A stretch of DNA of 64,000 bases, taken from positions 1 through 64,000 of the forward strand of contig NZ_AULG01000015.1 of NCBI RefSeq assembly GCF_000425165.1. The letters are read 5' to 3'. Of this stretch, positions 41,324-50,163 are shown in pieces. The position numbers and the translations under genes are program-made. Each line of letters starts with the position of its first letter. The stretch's first letter is position 1. The stretch is from Photobacterium halotolerans DSM 18316. Lineage in GTDB: Bacteria > Pseudomonadota > Gammaproteobacteria > Enterobacterales > Vibrionaceae. The notes under the pieces are model-generated. The model had not been told where the DNA came from. It did no database searches and worked only from the letters and a program-made list of their open reading frames with translations.

Positions 41324-42748
41324 ATGGCGATGACAGACAGGCAAAACCGGTTTCTCGAAGGTCCCATCAACAAAGTACTTATCTCGCTGGCGGTTCCCAT
41401 TATTTTGACCAATATTCTTCAGTCGGCCTATCAGCTGACAGATGCATTTTGGGTGGGACGCTTGGGCGCATCTGAAGTGGCGGCGGTGTCTGTCAGCATG
41501 CCCGTTACCTTTCTGGTGATCGCGTTAGGTTCAGGGTTAGCCATGGCGGGCGCAACGCTATCGGCACAATACATGGGAGCAGGACGCCGGGACAAAGTGA
41601 ACCATGTCGCCGCTCAGACCATGCTGATGGTCGCGGTCACGTCCGTGGTGCTGGGGTTAACCGGCTATTTGCTATCGCCCTATTTCCTGACGTTACTGGG
41701 CGTGAGCGAAAAGGTCTATGGCGATGCGCTCAAGTTCATGCACGTGTCGTTTATCGGGGTGATTTTTGTCTTTTTATTTGCCATGTTTCAGTCGCTGATG
41801 CGGGGGATCGGGCAGATAAAGATCCCGCTGATGATTGTCTTCGGCACTGTGATCCTCAACTTTTTTCTGGACCCTTTGTTTATTTTTGGCCTTGGCAGTT
41901 TTGAAGGACTGGGTGTAATGGGGGCGGCGCTGGCGACACTGGTCACTCAGTCAATGGCTGCAATACTGGGTCTTATGGTGTTCATGCGGGGCAGACACGG
42001 CATACAGCTGGAATGGCACAACTTCAAGCCCGATTTTGCCTATATCAAACAAGCTTTTTTTCTTGGTGTCCCTGGCTCAGTAGAGCTGTCTGCCCGCGCA
42101 TTGGGGATGATCATTCTGTCGTTTCTGGTGGCGAGTTTCGGGACAGTGACGATTGCCTCTTATGGCGTGGGTTCCAACTTGCTGCAGTTTGTCATGATTC
42201 CGGCCATGGGGCTGTCGATGGCAGTGTCGACCTTGGTGGGGCAGAACATAGGTGCTAACCAGATTGATCGGGCTGAAAAAATCACCTTGCTGGGCACGCT
42301 GTGGGGCTTTCTCGGTCTGACGGTGATCGGCATCCTATTCTATGTTTTCGCTCCTCATCTTATCGCTGTATTTATCCCGGATGATCCTGAGGTGATCAAA
42401 GAAGGTGCCCACTTTTTGCGTACTATGTGCCTGACATGGGGCGGTATTGGGATACAGCTTTGCGTCGTCTCCGCGTTTCGGGCCTCAGGCAATATGCAGA
42501 ACGCCATGATGGTTGCACTGGTGTCGCAATGGATGGTGCAGTTTCCGCTGGCCTATGTGTTGTCAAAACATACAGCGTTGCAGGATAACGGTATCTGGTG
42601 GTCGTTTGCCGTTACCAATGTGGTGGTCGCTATTTTTGCGTTTTGCTGGTTTAAGCGCGGGACATGGAAAAAGACCCGCCTGACTGAAGAAGAGCAACAG
42701 ATAGTGCACATCACGGATGAAGCCTTAATTGAAAAAGGCAATCAGTAG
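41324..42748 (+). CDS. MATE-family efflux transporter
   Basis: This 474-aa inner-membrane protein has about twelve helices. FLEGPINKVLISLAVPIILTNILQSAYQLTDAFWVGRLG is the MATE N-terminus, and the second half repeats it (FLGVPGSVELSARALGMIIL). MATE proteins export cationic drugs and dyes by Na+ or H+ antiport. An ATG two codons in (41330) is an alternative start. It converges on an AraC-type regulator with a 15-bp gap. Confidence 0.92.
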   Translation: MAMTDRQNRFLEGPINKVLISLAVPIILTNILQSAYQLTDAFWVGRLGASEVAAVSVSMPVTFLVIALGSGLAMAGATLSAQYMGAGRRDKVNHVAAQTMLMVAVTSVVLGLTGYLLSPYFLTLLGVSEKVYGDALKFMHVSFIGVIFVFLFAMFQSLMRGIGQIKIPLMIVFGTVILNFFLDPLFIFGLGSFEGLGVMGAALATLVTQSMAAILGLMVFMRGRHGIQLEWHNFKPDFAYIKQAFFLGVPGSVELSARALGMIILSFLVASFGTVTIASYGVGSNLLQFVMIPAMGLSMAVSTLVGQNIGANQIDRAEKITLLGTLWGFLGLTVIGILFYVFAPHLIAVFIPDDPEVIKEGAHFLRTMCLTWGGIGIQLCVVSAFRASGNMQNAMMVALVSQWMVQFPLAYVLSKHTALQDNGIWWSFAVTNVVVAIFAFCWFKRGTWKKTRLTEEEQQIVHITDEALIEKGNQ

Positions 42749-42763
42749 CTCAGTTGCGTGCAG

Positions 42764-43579
42764 TTACTCTATAGTGCGCTGATGCTTAAACTGCTGCGGG
42801 GTCAGTTTGAAAGCCAGCCGGAACGCTTCAATGAAAGCGGAAACAGACTGGTAGCCGATTTCGTGGGCCACATCCTGCACCGGTAAACCCTGCTCAAGCA
42901 GCGTCATTGCCGTCATGAGCCGCAGGCGCTGCCGCCACTGCGGAAACGTCAGTTGAATTTCTTTCTGAAACACCCGGGACAATGTCCGTTCGGTTGCGCC
43001 GGTCTGACGGGCCCATTGCGCCAGAGTTTTTGTGCTGCCGGGATGACTCAGCAGCTCATCGACGATAGGCGCAAGCCGACGGTCTTGCGGCATGGGCAGC
43101 TCCAGTGAACTGTCTTTGTCTGCGCTTAACTCGTCTTCCAGTACTGCCAGCAGGCGCAAGATGCCAGGTGGTTGCTGTTGATCGCGCAAAACGGATTGCC
43201 TGAGTTTCAGGATCAGTTCGCGGAAAAACGGCGTCACTTCAATCGGCTGGCTGGACGCCGGTATGCGGGTTAAGGACTCTGGGTTCAGGTACACGGCGAT
43301 AAATGTGGTGTCCTGCAGCGCCCTGGACTCGTGCCGGGTGTGTGCCGGGATAAACAATGCCCTGTGGTGCGGGATATAGAACTGATGTGTGTCAGTGCTG
43401 CATTTCAATAATCCCCTGGATGGAAAAATAATCTGATGCCATGCGTGCTGATGCGGTTTGTCGTGAAAGCCTTTGGCCATGTTCAGGGTGTTGATCAGAA
43501 GAGGCTGGCACGAATAGGTCGCGATCAGTGTATTGCCATCAGGTGTTGCATATGTCTTTTTATCGGTATTTTTTGTCAT
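42764..43579 (-). CDS. AraC-family transcriptional regulator
   Basis: This 271-aa protein has an N-terminal cupin effector domain (HQHAWHQIIFPSRG, LFIPAHTRHE) and a C-terminal double helix-turn-helix (TLAQWARQTGATERTLSRVF, then VQDVAHEIGYQSVSAFIEAF with LTPQQF). The frame runs 28 codons further up, but ATG 43579, with AGGTAG ahead, gives MTKNTDKK as in relatives. It diverges from a glutamine-amidotransferase-like gene across 83 bp and probably regulates it; the MATE gene lies convergently on its other side. Confidence 0.87.
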   Translation of the reverse strand: MTKNTDKKTYATPDGNTLIATYSCQPLLINTLNMAKGFHDKPHQHAWHQIIFPSRGLLKCSTDTHQFYIPHHRALFIPAHTRHESRALQDTTFIAVYLNPESLTRIPASSQPIEVTPFFRELILKLRQSVLRDQQQPPGILRLLAVLEDELSADKDSSLELPMPQDRRLAPIVDELLSHPGSTKTLAQWARQTGATERTLSRVFQKEIQLTFPQWRQRLRLMTAMTLLEQGLPVQDVAHEIGYQSVSAFIEAFRLAFKLTPQQFKHQRTIE

Positions 43580-43662
43580 ATTGTCGCTACCTGACCGGAT
43601 CGTTTCGCGCATAGTATGGGTTGTATCATCAAAACTCAAAGACAAAACGCAAAGGAAAAGCA

Positions 43663-44388
43663 ATGAAAGTACATTTTGTTATGCATGAAGCGTTTGAAGG
43701 ACCAGGCGCTTTATTACAGTGGATTGATCAACGTAACTATTCGACGTCATATTCGCGTGTTTATCTGGGCGAGGTACTACCAGAACGCGGTGATGATATG
43801 GATCTGTTGATTGTATTGGGTGGCCCGCAAAGTCCGGCAACCACCAGAGAAGAGTGTCCGCATTTTGATGCCGCAGCGGAAATTACGCTGATCAAAAAAG
43901 CTGTCGCGAGCAAAACGCCCGTGGTCGGGTTCTGCCTGGGGGCACAACTTCTCGGGGAAGCGTTAGGTGCGCCGCATAGCCGGAGTCTGGAACCGGAAGT
44001 GGGCTGCTTTCCTGTTGTGCTTAACAAACACGCAAGGCTGGATCGCAAGTTTGAAGGGTTTCCGCCTGAACTGGTTGTTGGTCACTGGCATAATGACATG
44101 CCGGGGCTGACACCTGAATGCCAGGTACTGGCAACCAGCCTGGGCTGCCCGCGTCAGATTGTGCGTTATACCCCGTTAGCCTATGGCTTTCAGTGCCACC
44201 CCGAATTTACCCGCGACTCGGTGGAAGGTCTCATCAGACATTCTGGCGACGATCTCAACAATCACGAAAATAAGCCTTTCATTCAGACGGCCGAGCAGCT
44301 ACGCAATGCCGATTACAGTGAAATGAACCGCGCCTTATTCAGCTTTTTGGATGCGCTGGTGGCTGAGTCGCGCCGTGATCTGATATAA
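43663..44388 (+). CDS. Class I glutamine amidotransferase-like protein
   Basis: This 241-aa single-domain GATase has the nucleophile Cys91 in PVVGFCLGAQLLGEALG and the His179/Glu181 pair in YGFQCHPEF, so the glutaminase triad is complete. No synthase domain is attached. Stand-alone members such as the GuaA-like YfeJ group may amidate or hydrolyse unknown substrates. AAAGGAAAAGCA precedes the ATG. It is divergent from the AraC gene and ends at a perfect hairpin. Confidence 0.87.
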   Translation: MKVHFVMHEAFEGPGALLQWIDQRNYSTSYSRVYLGEVLPERGDDMDLLIVLGGPQSPATTREECPHFDAAAEITLIKKAVASKTPVVGFCLGAQLLGEALGAPHSRSLEPEVGCFPVVLNKHARLDRKFEGFPPELVVGHWHNDMPGLTPECQVLATSLGCPRQIVRYTPLAYGFQCHPEFTRDSVEGLIRHSGDDLNNHENKPFIQTAEQLRNADYSEMNRALFSFLDALVAESRRDLI

Positions 44389-44465
44389 AGCTGCTGTTAT
44401 TTTCGATAGTGTGTAATCGCTGTTTTGTTGGATGTACCCGAGGCACTTATTCAGGCTGATACGAA

Positions 44466-44489
44466 AAGCCACCTGTCACCAGGTGGCTT
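44466..44489. terminator. Bidirectional hairpin between convergent genes
   Basis: AAGCCACCTG (44466-44475) pairs perfectly with CAGGTGGCTT (44480-44489) across loop TCAC. It sits between the GATase gene and the convergent EamA gene. A-rich and T-ending arms allow use in both directions. Confidence 0.8.
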
Positions 44490-44501
44490 AGACAATCAGA
44501 C

Positions 44502-45413
44502 TTATTGATCAGAAATTTTCCCTACACGCCATTGAGTCAGTCTGGCAGCCAAAAAGGTGTTACCGGATTTGAGCAGAATAATGAGCACACCCGCCAGAAT
44601 CATGGCTGCAGATATGACCTGTAAAGCACCGACATGCTCACCGTAAAAGAGATAGCCGCCGAGCAAGCCGAACACTGACACCATCAGATTGACCGGTGCG
44701 ACCGTACTGAGCGGATACTTCACCAGCATACGATTCCATACCCAGTAGCCAAATACCGTGGTCGGATAGGCCTGAAATAGGACTGAGAAAGTGGTGTAGC
44801 CATTCCAGCTATTAATCGTGGTGGTGATGATATCTGTACCATTTAGCGAGAGTGCAAAGAGCAGCAATGGCAGAGGCGCAAATGCCATGCCCCAGATACT
44901 GAAGGCAAAGGGTTGTCGGGTGCCTGATTTCTTCACCAGGGTGCTGACCAGACTCCAGGATAATGCTGATATCATCACTAAAGCCACACCTTTTAATGTG
45001 ATGGTGCCGTCAGTGGCCATCAGGGATAAAGCCAGCCCGGTAAACGCAAACAGCGCACCAATGAGTTTGTGTATTGTGAATCTGTCGTGAAAAACCAGAT
45101 AGCCGATAAACAGACCAAAAATGACATTGGTCTGCAGTAATACTGATGTCATTCCCGCAGACAGTCCGGCGGTGATTGACCAGGATGCCATTCCCCATAC
45201 ACCCACTCCAAACAGCACGCCGTAACTCACCAGATAACGCCAGGCGACATCCGGTTTCCGAACAAAGAAGATCAGTGGCATTGTCGCGAGTGTGAATCGA
45301 ATCGCAGTCATCAGCAGGGGATCAGCCTGACTGACGCCCAGTTTGATCACAGAAAAATTGATGCCCCAAATGAACATCACGAATAAGCCCAGGCAGGCAT
45401 CTTTAAATGTCAT
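44502..45413 (-). CDS. EamA-family (DMT) transporter
   Basis: This 303-aa inner-membrane protein has ten predicted helices in two EamA repeats. ACLGLFVMFIWGINFSVIKLG opens it, and the second repeat shows PTTVFGYWVWNRMLVKYPLS followed by VAPVNLMVSVFGLLGGYLFY. It resembles the E. coli EamA/YdeD group that exports cysteine pathway metabolites. GGAGTACAACGC precedes the ATG. It is divergent from a MocR regulator across 119 bp that contain a palindrome next to its start, so it is the likely regulatory target. Confidence 0.87.
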   Translation of the reverse strand: MTFKDACLGLFVMFIWGINFSVIKLGVSQADPLLMTAIRFTLATMPLIFFVRKPDVAWRYLVSYGVLFGVGVWGMASWSITAGLSAGMTSVLLQTNVIFGLFIGYLVFHDRFTIHKLIGALFAFTGLALSLMATDGTITLKGVALVMISALSWSLVSTLVKKSGTRQPFAFSIWGMAFAPLPLLLFALSLNGTDIITTTINSWNGYTTFSVLFQAYPTTVFGYWVWNRMLVKYPLSTVAPVNLMVSVFGLLGGYLFYGEHVGALQVISAAMILAGVLIILLKSGNTFLAARLTQWRVGKISDQ

Positions 45414-45427
45414 GCGTTGTACTCCAT

Positions 45428-45444
45428 TGTTGATTTAATCAACA
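45428..45444. promoter_or_regulatory. Candidate operator between EamA and MocR genes
   Basis: TGTTGAT (45428-45434) and ATCAACA (45438-45444) form a perfect inverted repeat with spacer TTA, 15 bp upstream of the EamA start, where repressor binding would block expression. The MocR-type regulator encoded divergently is the natural candidate. Confidence 0.5.
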
Positions 45445-45532
45445 TTGTGGATTTCTTTCGCAGAAAGGTGCAGATACAATTTCTAACAATAAAAAGAGCA
45501 CAGTTTATGATTCAAGCAGGAAAGGGTACGCC

Positions 45533-46951
45533 ATGAGGTATAAACAATTAGCCGAGCAGTATATTGCCGATATTCAATCAGGTCTGCTGGCTGCTCAAGT
45601 TCGCATGCCCTCACTGCGGCAGTTTGCACAATTACATCAGGTAAGCATGACCACTACCTTGAATTGTTATCAGCATCTGGAATCTCAGGGCTGGATTGTC
45701 GCTAAACCGCAATCCGGGTATTACGTAGCACAGCGCTCAACCCTGCGGCTACCGGATCTGGCGCAGTTTGAAAGTCAGCTGGCATCGGCATCTGACTATT
45801 CGCTGGGCAAGGGAAATACGCCAGACAGCCAGTTCGCCGGACCGCTGGGTTATTCACGTTTTGAAGTCAGTAATAAACTGACCAGCCAGATGGAACAGAG
45901 CTTCCGGCGTGCAAACCGGCGCCTTGGTGAAAGGTTGAACTTTTACCCCATCCGGCAGGGTGAGGCTATGTTGCGCAGTGTCCTGTCTGCACATTTTGCA
46001 AATTACAGTTTTCATTTCACCGCTGAGCAGTTGACGATAACAAACGGTTGCATGGATGCCATTCGTACTGCTATTGAAGTCTGTACTCAACCTGATGATG
46101 CCATTGCTGTCAGCTCGCCATGTTTCAACGGACTGTTAACCTTATTGCGGGAAATGTCGCGCAATATCGTGGAGATTCCGTCTGTGGACAGCGGCATAGA
46201 TCTGGATCAGTTAGAGCATCATATGCAGCAGGGGACGGTTCAAGCCGGTCTCTTTTGTACGACTCATATGAATCCGCAGGGTATTACGATGTCACCGGCA
46301 CAAAAGCAGCGACTGGCGGAGATGGCTTCCCGTTATGAAATTCCTGTGATTGAAGATGATGTGTACATGGAATTACCCCACGGCAATACAGTGCCATTAC
46401 CTGCAAAGTATTACGACAAAAGCGGATATATACTCTGGTGCGGTTCTGTATCCAAAACGTTGGCCGCCAGCTATCGCCTTGGCTGGTGTTTGCCGGGACG
46501 CTATCTGAATCAGTATCTGAGCAAACATGCGGCAGGCTGTTTTGGTGTATCGCTGCCGATACAGTTGGCCGTCGCTGATTTTATCGATAGTGGCCAGTAT
46601 GTGCGGCATTTGAAAACACAAAGGTTTGATTTGTTGCTCCATAAACGGCGCTATCGAGAATATTTGCAGCAGCATCTGCCGGAAACAGTTCGTATCAGTG
46701 ATCCTGCTGGTGGGCTAGTACTTTGGTTACAGATACCTGGCATGGACGAGGCAAAAATTAAGTCCTTGTTGATTGAGGCTAAGCTGGATATCCGGCTGGG
46801 TGAGTGTTTCACTCTGCGGGATCTGTACCGGGACAGCCTGCGGATTAATATCGGCTACGCGCTGCCCGAACCGGGAGAACCGGATAACGAGGCCAAATGC
46901 GCGCTGGACACATTGATTGCAGTGATTAACAGGGCAATCACTGACGAATAA
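45533..46951 (+). CDS. MocR-type regulator (GntR helix-turn-helix plus aminotransferase domain)
   Basis: This 472-aa protein has a short N-terminal winged helix (YKQLAEQYIADIQSGLLAAQ, RMPSLRQFAQLHQVS, then SGYYVAQ) fused to a fold-type I aminotransferase domain that retains PLP Lys308 in CGSVSKTLAASYRLGW and the VIEDDVYMEL Asp. MocR proteins use PLP or PLP-amino acid adducts as effectors. It is divergent from the EamA exporter. AAAGGGTACGCC precedes the ATG. It lacks any close link to pdxST or gab genes. Confidence 0.9.
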   Translation: MRYKQLAEQYIADIQSGLLAAQVRMPSLRQFAQLHQVSMTTTLNCYQHLESQGWIVAKPQSGYYVAQRSTLRLPDLAQFESQLASASDYSLGKGNTPDSQFAGPLGYSRFEVSNKLTSQMEQSFRRANRRLGERLNFYPIRQGEAMLRSVLSAHFANYSFHFTAEQLTITNGCMDAIRTAIEVCTQPDDAIAVSSPCFNGLLTLLREMSRNIVEIPSVDSGIDLDQLEHHMQQGTVQAGLFCTTHMNPQGITMSPAQKQRLAEMASRYEIPVIEDDVYMELPHGNTVPLPAKYYDKSGYILWCGSVSKTLAASYRLGWCLPGRYLNQYLSKHAAGCFGVSLPIQLAVADFIDSGQYVRHLKTQRFDLLLHKRRYREYLQQHLPETVRISDPAGGLVLWLQIPGMDEAKIKSLLIEAKLDIRLGECFTLRDLYRDSLRINIGYALPEPGEPDNEAKCALDTLIAVINRAITDE

Positions 46952-46984
46952 CCACATGGATCTGCGCTTATAACATGCCAAACA

Positions 46985-47008
46985 GTGACATTGCGGAGAC
47001 AATGTCAC
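46985..47008. terminator. Hairpin between MocR and VxrA-like genes
   Basis: GTGACATTG (46985-46993) pairs perfectly with CAATGTCAC (47000-47008). It lies 34 bp after the MocR stop and 48 bp before the sensor kinase start. No T-run follows, so it could be a terminator or a regulator site in the kinase promoter. Confidence 0.5.
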
Positions 47009-47055
47009 GATAAGCATTGTGTATGATCGCGCATTATTTTTTCTGAGAGAGTTAA

Positions 47056-48492
47056 ATGGTCAGGAATGCATTGCTTCCGCTGTTATTAGTGGCCTTGCCT
47101 GTATGCGGGCAGCCGGAAACATATCTGGCCCATCAACAATGGCAGGCATTTTCTGATCGTATTGCGACAGTGCAGGGCGAGGCTCAAATCAGCCAGCAGT
47201 CGTTGAATCAGTATCCCCAGGAATTGCTGTTACCTGTCAGCCAGTACCCAGATTTAAAACGGTTCAGCTGGGCGCAGATAGAAAGACTTTATCACATTCA
47301 TAACCACTGCTCTGAAGACGACAATGTGTTGAGTGACAGTGCGGATTGGCGCAGAGCGGTGCAATTTGAACTGATCTTGTGCCGCGACGGTAAACTTCCA
47401 TCGCAATGGAGTCAGCACCTGTCCGAGAGACACCCAGCCGGCGGCAGCTATGCAGACAGGTATGTGAACTACCTGAAAGATCATCATGAAGAAAGCGACG
47501 CGAATGCATTTCTTCAACAGCATGCCAACAGCCTGACTCTTGCCCATCCGCTGCATCCGTTACACGGTATATTCGCCGCACTTTCTGATACGGGTCAGTC
47601 GGCCATTCTGGGCGGCTCGCGGTATTTTCTGACGAAAAGTGGCCGCTTGTGGCGCAACACTCTGACTGGCATTGATGTGTTAAGCCCGGAGCAATGGCAA
47701 CCGATAGCAGACAAGGCGGGTATCAGAATCACCCGCTCTACTGACCAGATCAGCGAGAGTTGTCGCTTTCAGTACAGTAACTTATGTATTGAGCCTCGTC
47801 GTACCAATGTGCTTTGGTGGCAGGGCGGCATGCTTATTTTGCTGGTCATTATTCTGGGGCTGATTTTCAGGCTGGGGCTGGAGCGACGACGGGAAATGAA
47901 AGAGCGACAGTTTATCCTGCAATTGCTGACGCACGAATTGCGAACACCCATTACCAGCCTTGGTTTTACGGTGGAGCAGTTCAGAGATGAATATGATCAC
48001 TTGAACGAGCAAAGTCAGCATGCGTTTTACCGGCTGCTGGGCGACTACCAGCGCCTCTACCGGCTGACAGAAACCAGCAAAGGGTTTCTCAGTGGACGCC
48101 GGGAAGAAGGGCTTGATAAGCAAGACGCTCAGTTTTCAGAGTGGCTGGAGAGCATAGCCAGCCAGTATGACTTGCACTGCCATATCGACGGAGACTGCAG
48201 GGTGTCGCTGCCTTATTACTGGCTGGGCGTGTGCTTGGATAATCTTCTGCGCAATGCCGTTTTACATGGCAAACCGCCGATATACCTTGATGCCCAAATC
48301 TCTGACAGCCTGCTTATTGAGGTGAGGGATCAGGGAGCATCGCCTGCGCGCTGGGAAAAGTGGTTACTTACTGATAAAGGGGACGGTATGGGGATTGGGC
48401 TGATGATAGTCAACCGCATCATGCGCCGGATTGGCGGGCGCTTGACGCATTTACGGCATCCAACCAGGTACATTCTGGAGTTGCCACTATGA
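47056..48492 (+). CDS. vxrA: VxrA-like sensor histidine kinase (DUF3404 sensor)
   Basis: This 478-aa inner-membrane kinase has a signal segment (residues 1-19), a periplasmic sensor of about 230 residues fitting DUF3404, a single membrane helix (254-274), then HisKA with His293 in LQLLTHELRTPITS and an ATPase domain (CLDNLLRNAVLHG, GDGMGIGLMIVNRI). Together with the following regulator and DUF2861 gene it matches the Vibrio VxrABC (WigKR) system, which controls cell-wall homeostasis, type VI secretion and biofilm genes. The symbol is assigned by gene order and domains. It overlaps the regulator by four bases. Confidence 0.82.
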   Translation: MVRNALLPLLLVALPVCGQPETYLAHQQWQAFSDRIATVQGEAQISQQSLNQYPQELLLPVSQYPDLKRFSWAQIERLYHIHNHCSEDDNVLSDSADWRRAVQFELILCRDGKLPSQWSQHLSERHPAGGSYADRYVNYLKDHHEESDANAFLQQHANSLTLAHPLHPLHGIFAALSDTGQSAILGGSRYFLTKSGRLWRNTLTGIDVLSPEQWQPIADKAGIRITRSTDQISESCRFQYSNLCIEPRRTNVLWWQGGMLILLVIILGLIFRLGLERRREMKERQFILQLLTHELRTPITSLGFTVEQFRDEYDHLNEQSQHAFYRLLGDYQRLYRLTETSKGFLSGRREEGLDKQDAQFSEWLESIASQYDLHCHIDGDCRVSLPYYWLGVCLDNLLRNAVLHGKPPIYLDAQISDSLLIEVRDQGASPARWEKWLLTDKGDGMGIGLMIVNRIMRRIGGRLTHLRHPTRYILELPL

Positions 48493-49133
48493 GCCGGGTT
48501 TTGCTGGTTGAGGACGATGTGTTGCTGGGTGAAGGTCTTTCGATGTATTTGAGCAAAAACGGTTATCGCTGTGATTGGGTCAAAAAAATATCGGATGTGG
48601 AAAAACATTGGATTCAGGCCGATCTGGTCGTACTGGACCGCCAGTTACCTGAAGGTGACAGTGTGAAATGGCTGCCTGGCTGGCTGTCAGTGAAAGCACT
48701 CCCGGTGATCATTTTAACGGCGAAAACCGATGTCGATCACCGTATTGAAGGGTTAAGTGCCGGCGCGAAAGATTATGTCATCAAACCGTTTTCACATCAG
48801 GAGCTGCTGGCCCGGATTCAGGCGCAACTTCGCCCGTTAGGGGAGGTTGAGATCCAATATAGCAACCTTGTGGTGAACCTGTCTTATCAGACTGTCATGA
48901 TGGAACAGCAAAATGTACCTCTGAAACCTAAAGAATTTCAGCTGCTTGCGTTGCTTGTTCAGAATCCGGGACGGGTTTATCACCGGGATGAACTTTTGAA
49001 TAAGGTGTGGGGGTATCAGGCATTTCCCTCTACCCGGACAGTCGATAATCATGTTCTGCATTTGCGGCAGAAATTTCCTTCTTTGGCAATCGATACAGTC
49101 CGCAGCGTTGGCTACCGGTTAAGAAAGGAGTAA
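48489..49133 (+). CDS. vxrB: VxrB-like OmpR-family response regulator
   Basis: This 214-aa protein has a receiver domain with Asp50 (LVVLDRQLPEGDS) and KDYVIKPFSHQELLARI, then an OmpR-type winged helix (LKPKEFQLLALLVQNPGRVY, STRTVDNHVLHLRQKF). The ATG overlaps the kinase stop (ATGA), so expression is coupled. By analogy with V. cholerae VxrB it should activate peptidoglycan synthesis and remodelling genes on wall damage. The next gene follows 3 bp later. Confidence 0.85.
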   Translation: MSRVLLVEDDVLLGEGLSMYLSKNGYRCDWVKKISDVEKHWIQADLVVLDRQLPEGDSVKWLPGWLSVKALPVIILTAKTDVDHRIEGLSAGAKDYVIKPFSHQELLARIQAQLRPLGEVEIQYSNLVVNLSYQTVMMEQQNVPLKPKEFQLLALLVQNPGRVYHRDELLNKVWGYQAFPSTRTVDNHVLHLRQKFPSLAIDTVRSVGYRLRKE

Positions 49134-49136
49134 TCC

Positions 49137-50063
49137 GTGCGATTTTTTAGCACTAAAGCCATGGTATTTTCCCTGTTGCTCGCCGCTTCTGTATGTCGTC
49201 CTGCATTAGCCTCTGATCAGGTGCAGACCGACAGTACCGCAGCCAGTGGCTGGTTTATGCCCACGCCATTACAGCGGGTTTATCAGGCTCTGGCCGATCA
49301 CAATATGCTGCTGGCGTGGCAGGAGTTACAGCTAGTTCTGCAGCAGGGGACAGAACAGGTTGCCCCGGACTTATGGCAACCTGTTTTTCGGCAGCTGATT
49401 AATCAGTCAGATTGTGGACGCAGGCTGACTGAGTATCCGGGAACACTATCAGATTGGGTTGACCAGCCCCGTATTTCATTGTCAATACAAGATAAAGTGA
49501 ATCTCAGCCAGAGGGTGTATCAGCTTAAACTCTCGATTGATGGCGCCGGACATGCAATGGAAGTGAGCCTGACGGATTCGCGGGGCAACCAATGGCTCTC
49601 TGGGGCGACATCAACGCCAGAAGCGGGCTATAGCGAACTGGAAAGCCGGGAATGGTTTCAATCCGTGCCCGACGGTTACTATCAGTTGAATATTGGGGAG
49701 AAACATTATCCCTTGATCCTGACTTCACTGCAGGAAACAGCAAGGGCTCCAGCGATTGAGTTACAGCAGACAGCAAAGAATACTGCTGGGGTCTTCGTGT
49801 TTTCACCTGATCTTTCTGCGGATCGAAATGCCTGCCACAGGCTGAGATTGCAGTGGCAATGGTTCGACAGTGACTATCAGCTGGCAGCACCTGCTGAAAC
49901 CATAACATTGGATGCCAAGGGGCATGGCGTGCCGCCCCGTGACAGGCCTGATAATGCGAATTGGCTAAGTGCGGTAGTGGCAGACAGTTATTTTCAAGGG
50001 GCGATTAAAATTGAAAACGTGCATCGGCTGACCGTGCCTGTCAGGTACATGCTGACAGACTAA
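49137..50063 (+). CDS. vxrC: DUF2861-family exported protein (VxrC-like)
   Basis: This 308-aa protein has a signal peptide (MRFFSTKAMVFSLLLAASVC, ending RPALA) and a periplasmic domain containing WFMPTPLQRVYQALADHNML and a beta-rich middle (YQLKLSIDGAGHAMEVSLTD). It matches the DUF2861 family whose V. cholerae member is VxrC, of unknown mechanism. The start codon is GTG 49137 with AAGGAG seven bases upstream. It is the third gene of the Vxr-like operon. Unlike V. cholerae, the next gene here is a glycosidase rather than a vxrD homologue. Confidence 0.78.
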   Translation: MRFFSTKAMVFSLLLAASVCRPALASDQVQTDSTAASGWFMPTPLQRVYQALADHNMLLAWQELQLVLQQGTEQVAPDLWQPVFRQLINQSDCGRRLTEYPGTLSDWVDQPRISLSIQDKVNLSQRVYQLKLSIDGAGHAMEVSLTDSRGNQWLSGATSTPEAGYSELESREWFQSVPDGYYQLNIGEKHYPLILTSLQETARAPAIELQQTAKNTAGVFVFSPDLSADRNACHRLRLQWQWFDSDYQLAAPAETITLDAKGHGVPPRDRPDNANWLSAVVADSYFQGAIKIENVHRLTVPVRYMLTD

Positions 50064-50163
50064 TCCCTCTTCCTGCCCATTTGCCCGAATGAAGACATAG
50101 GGGTGACAATGTGGTGTCCGGTACCAGGTGTAATACCCGTGTTTATTAACCCAAGGTATTAGG

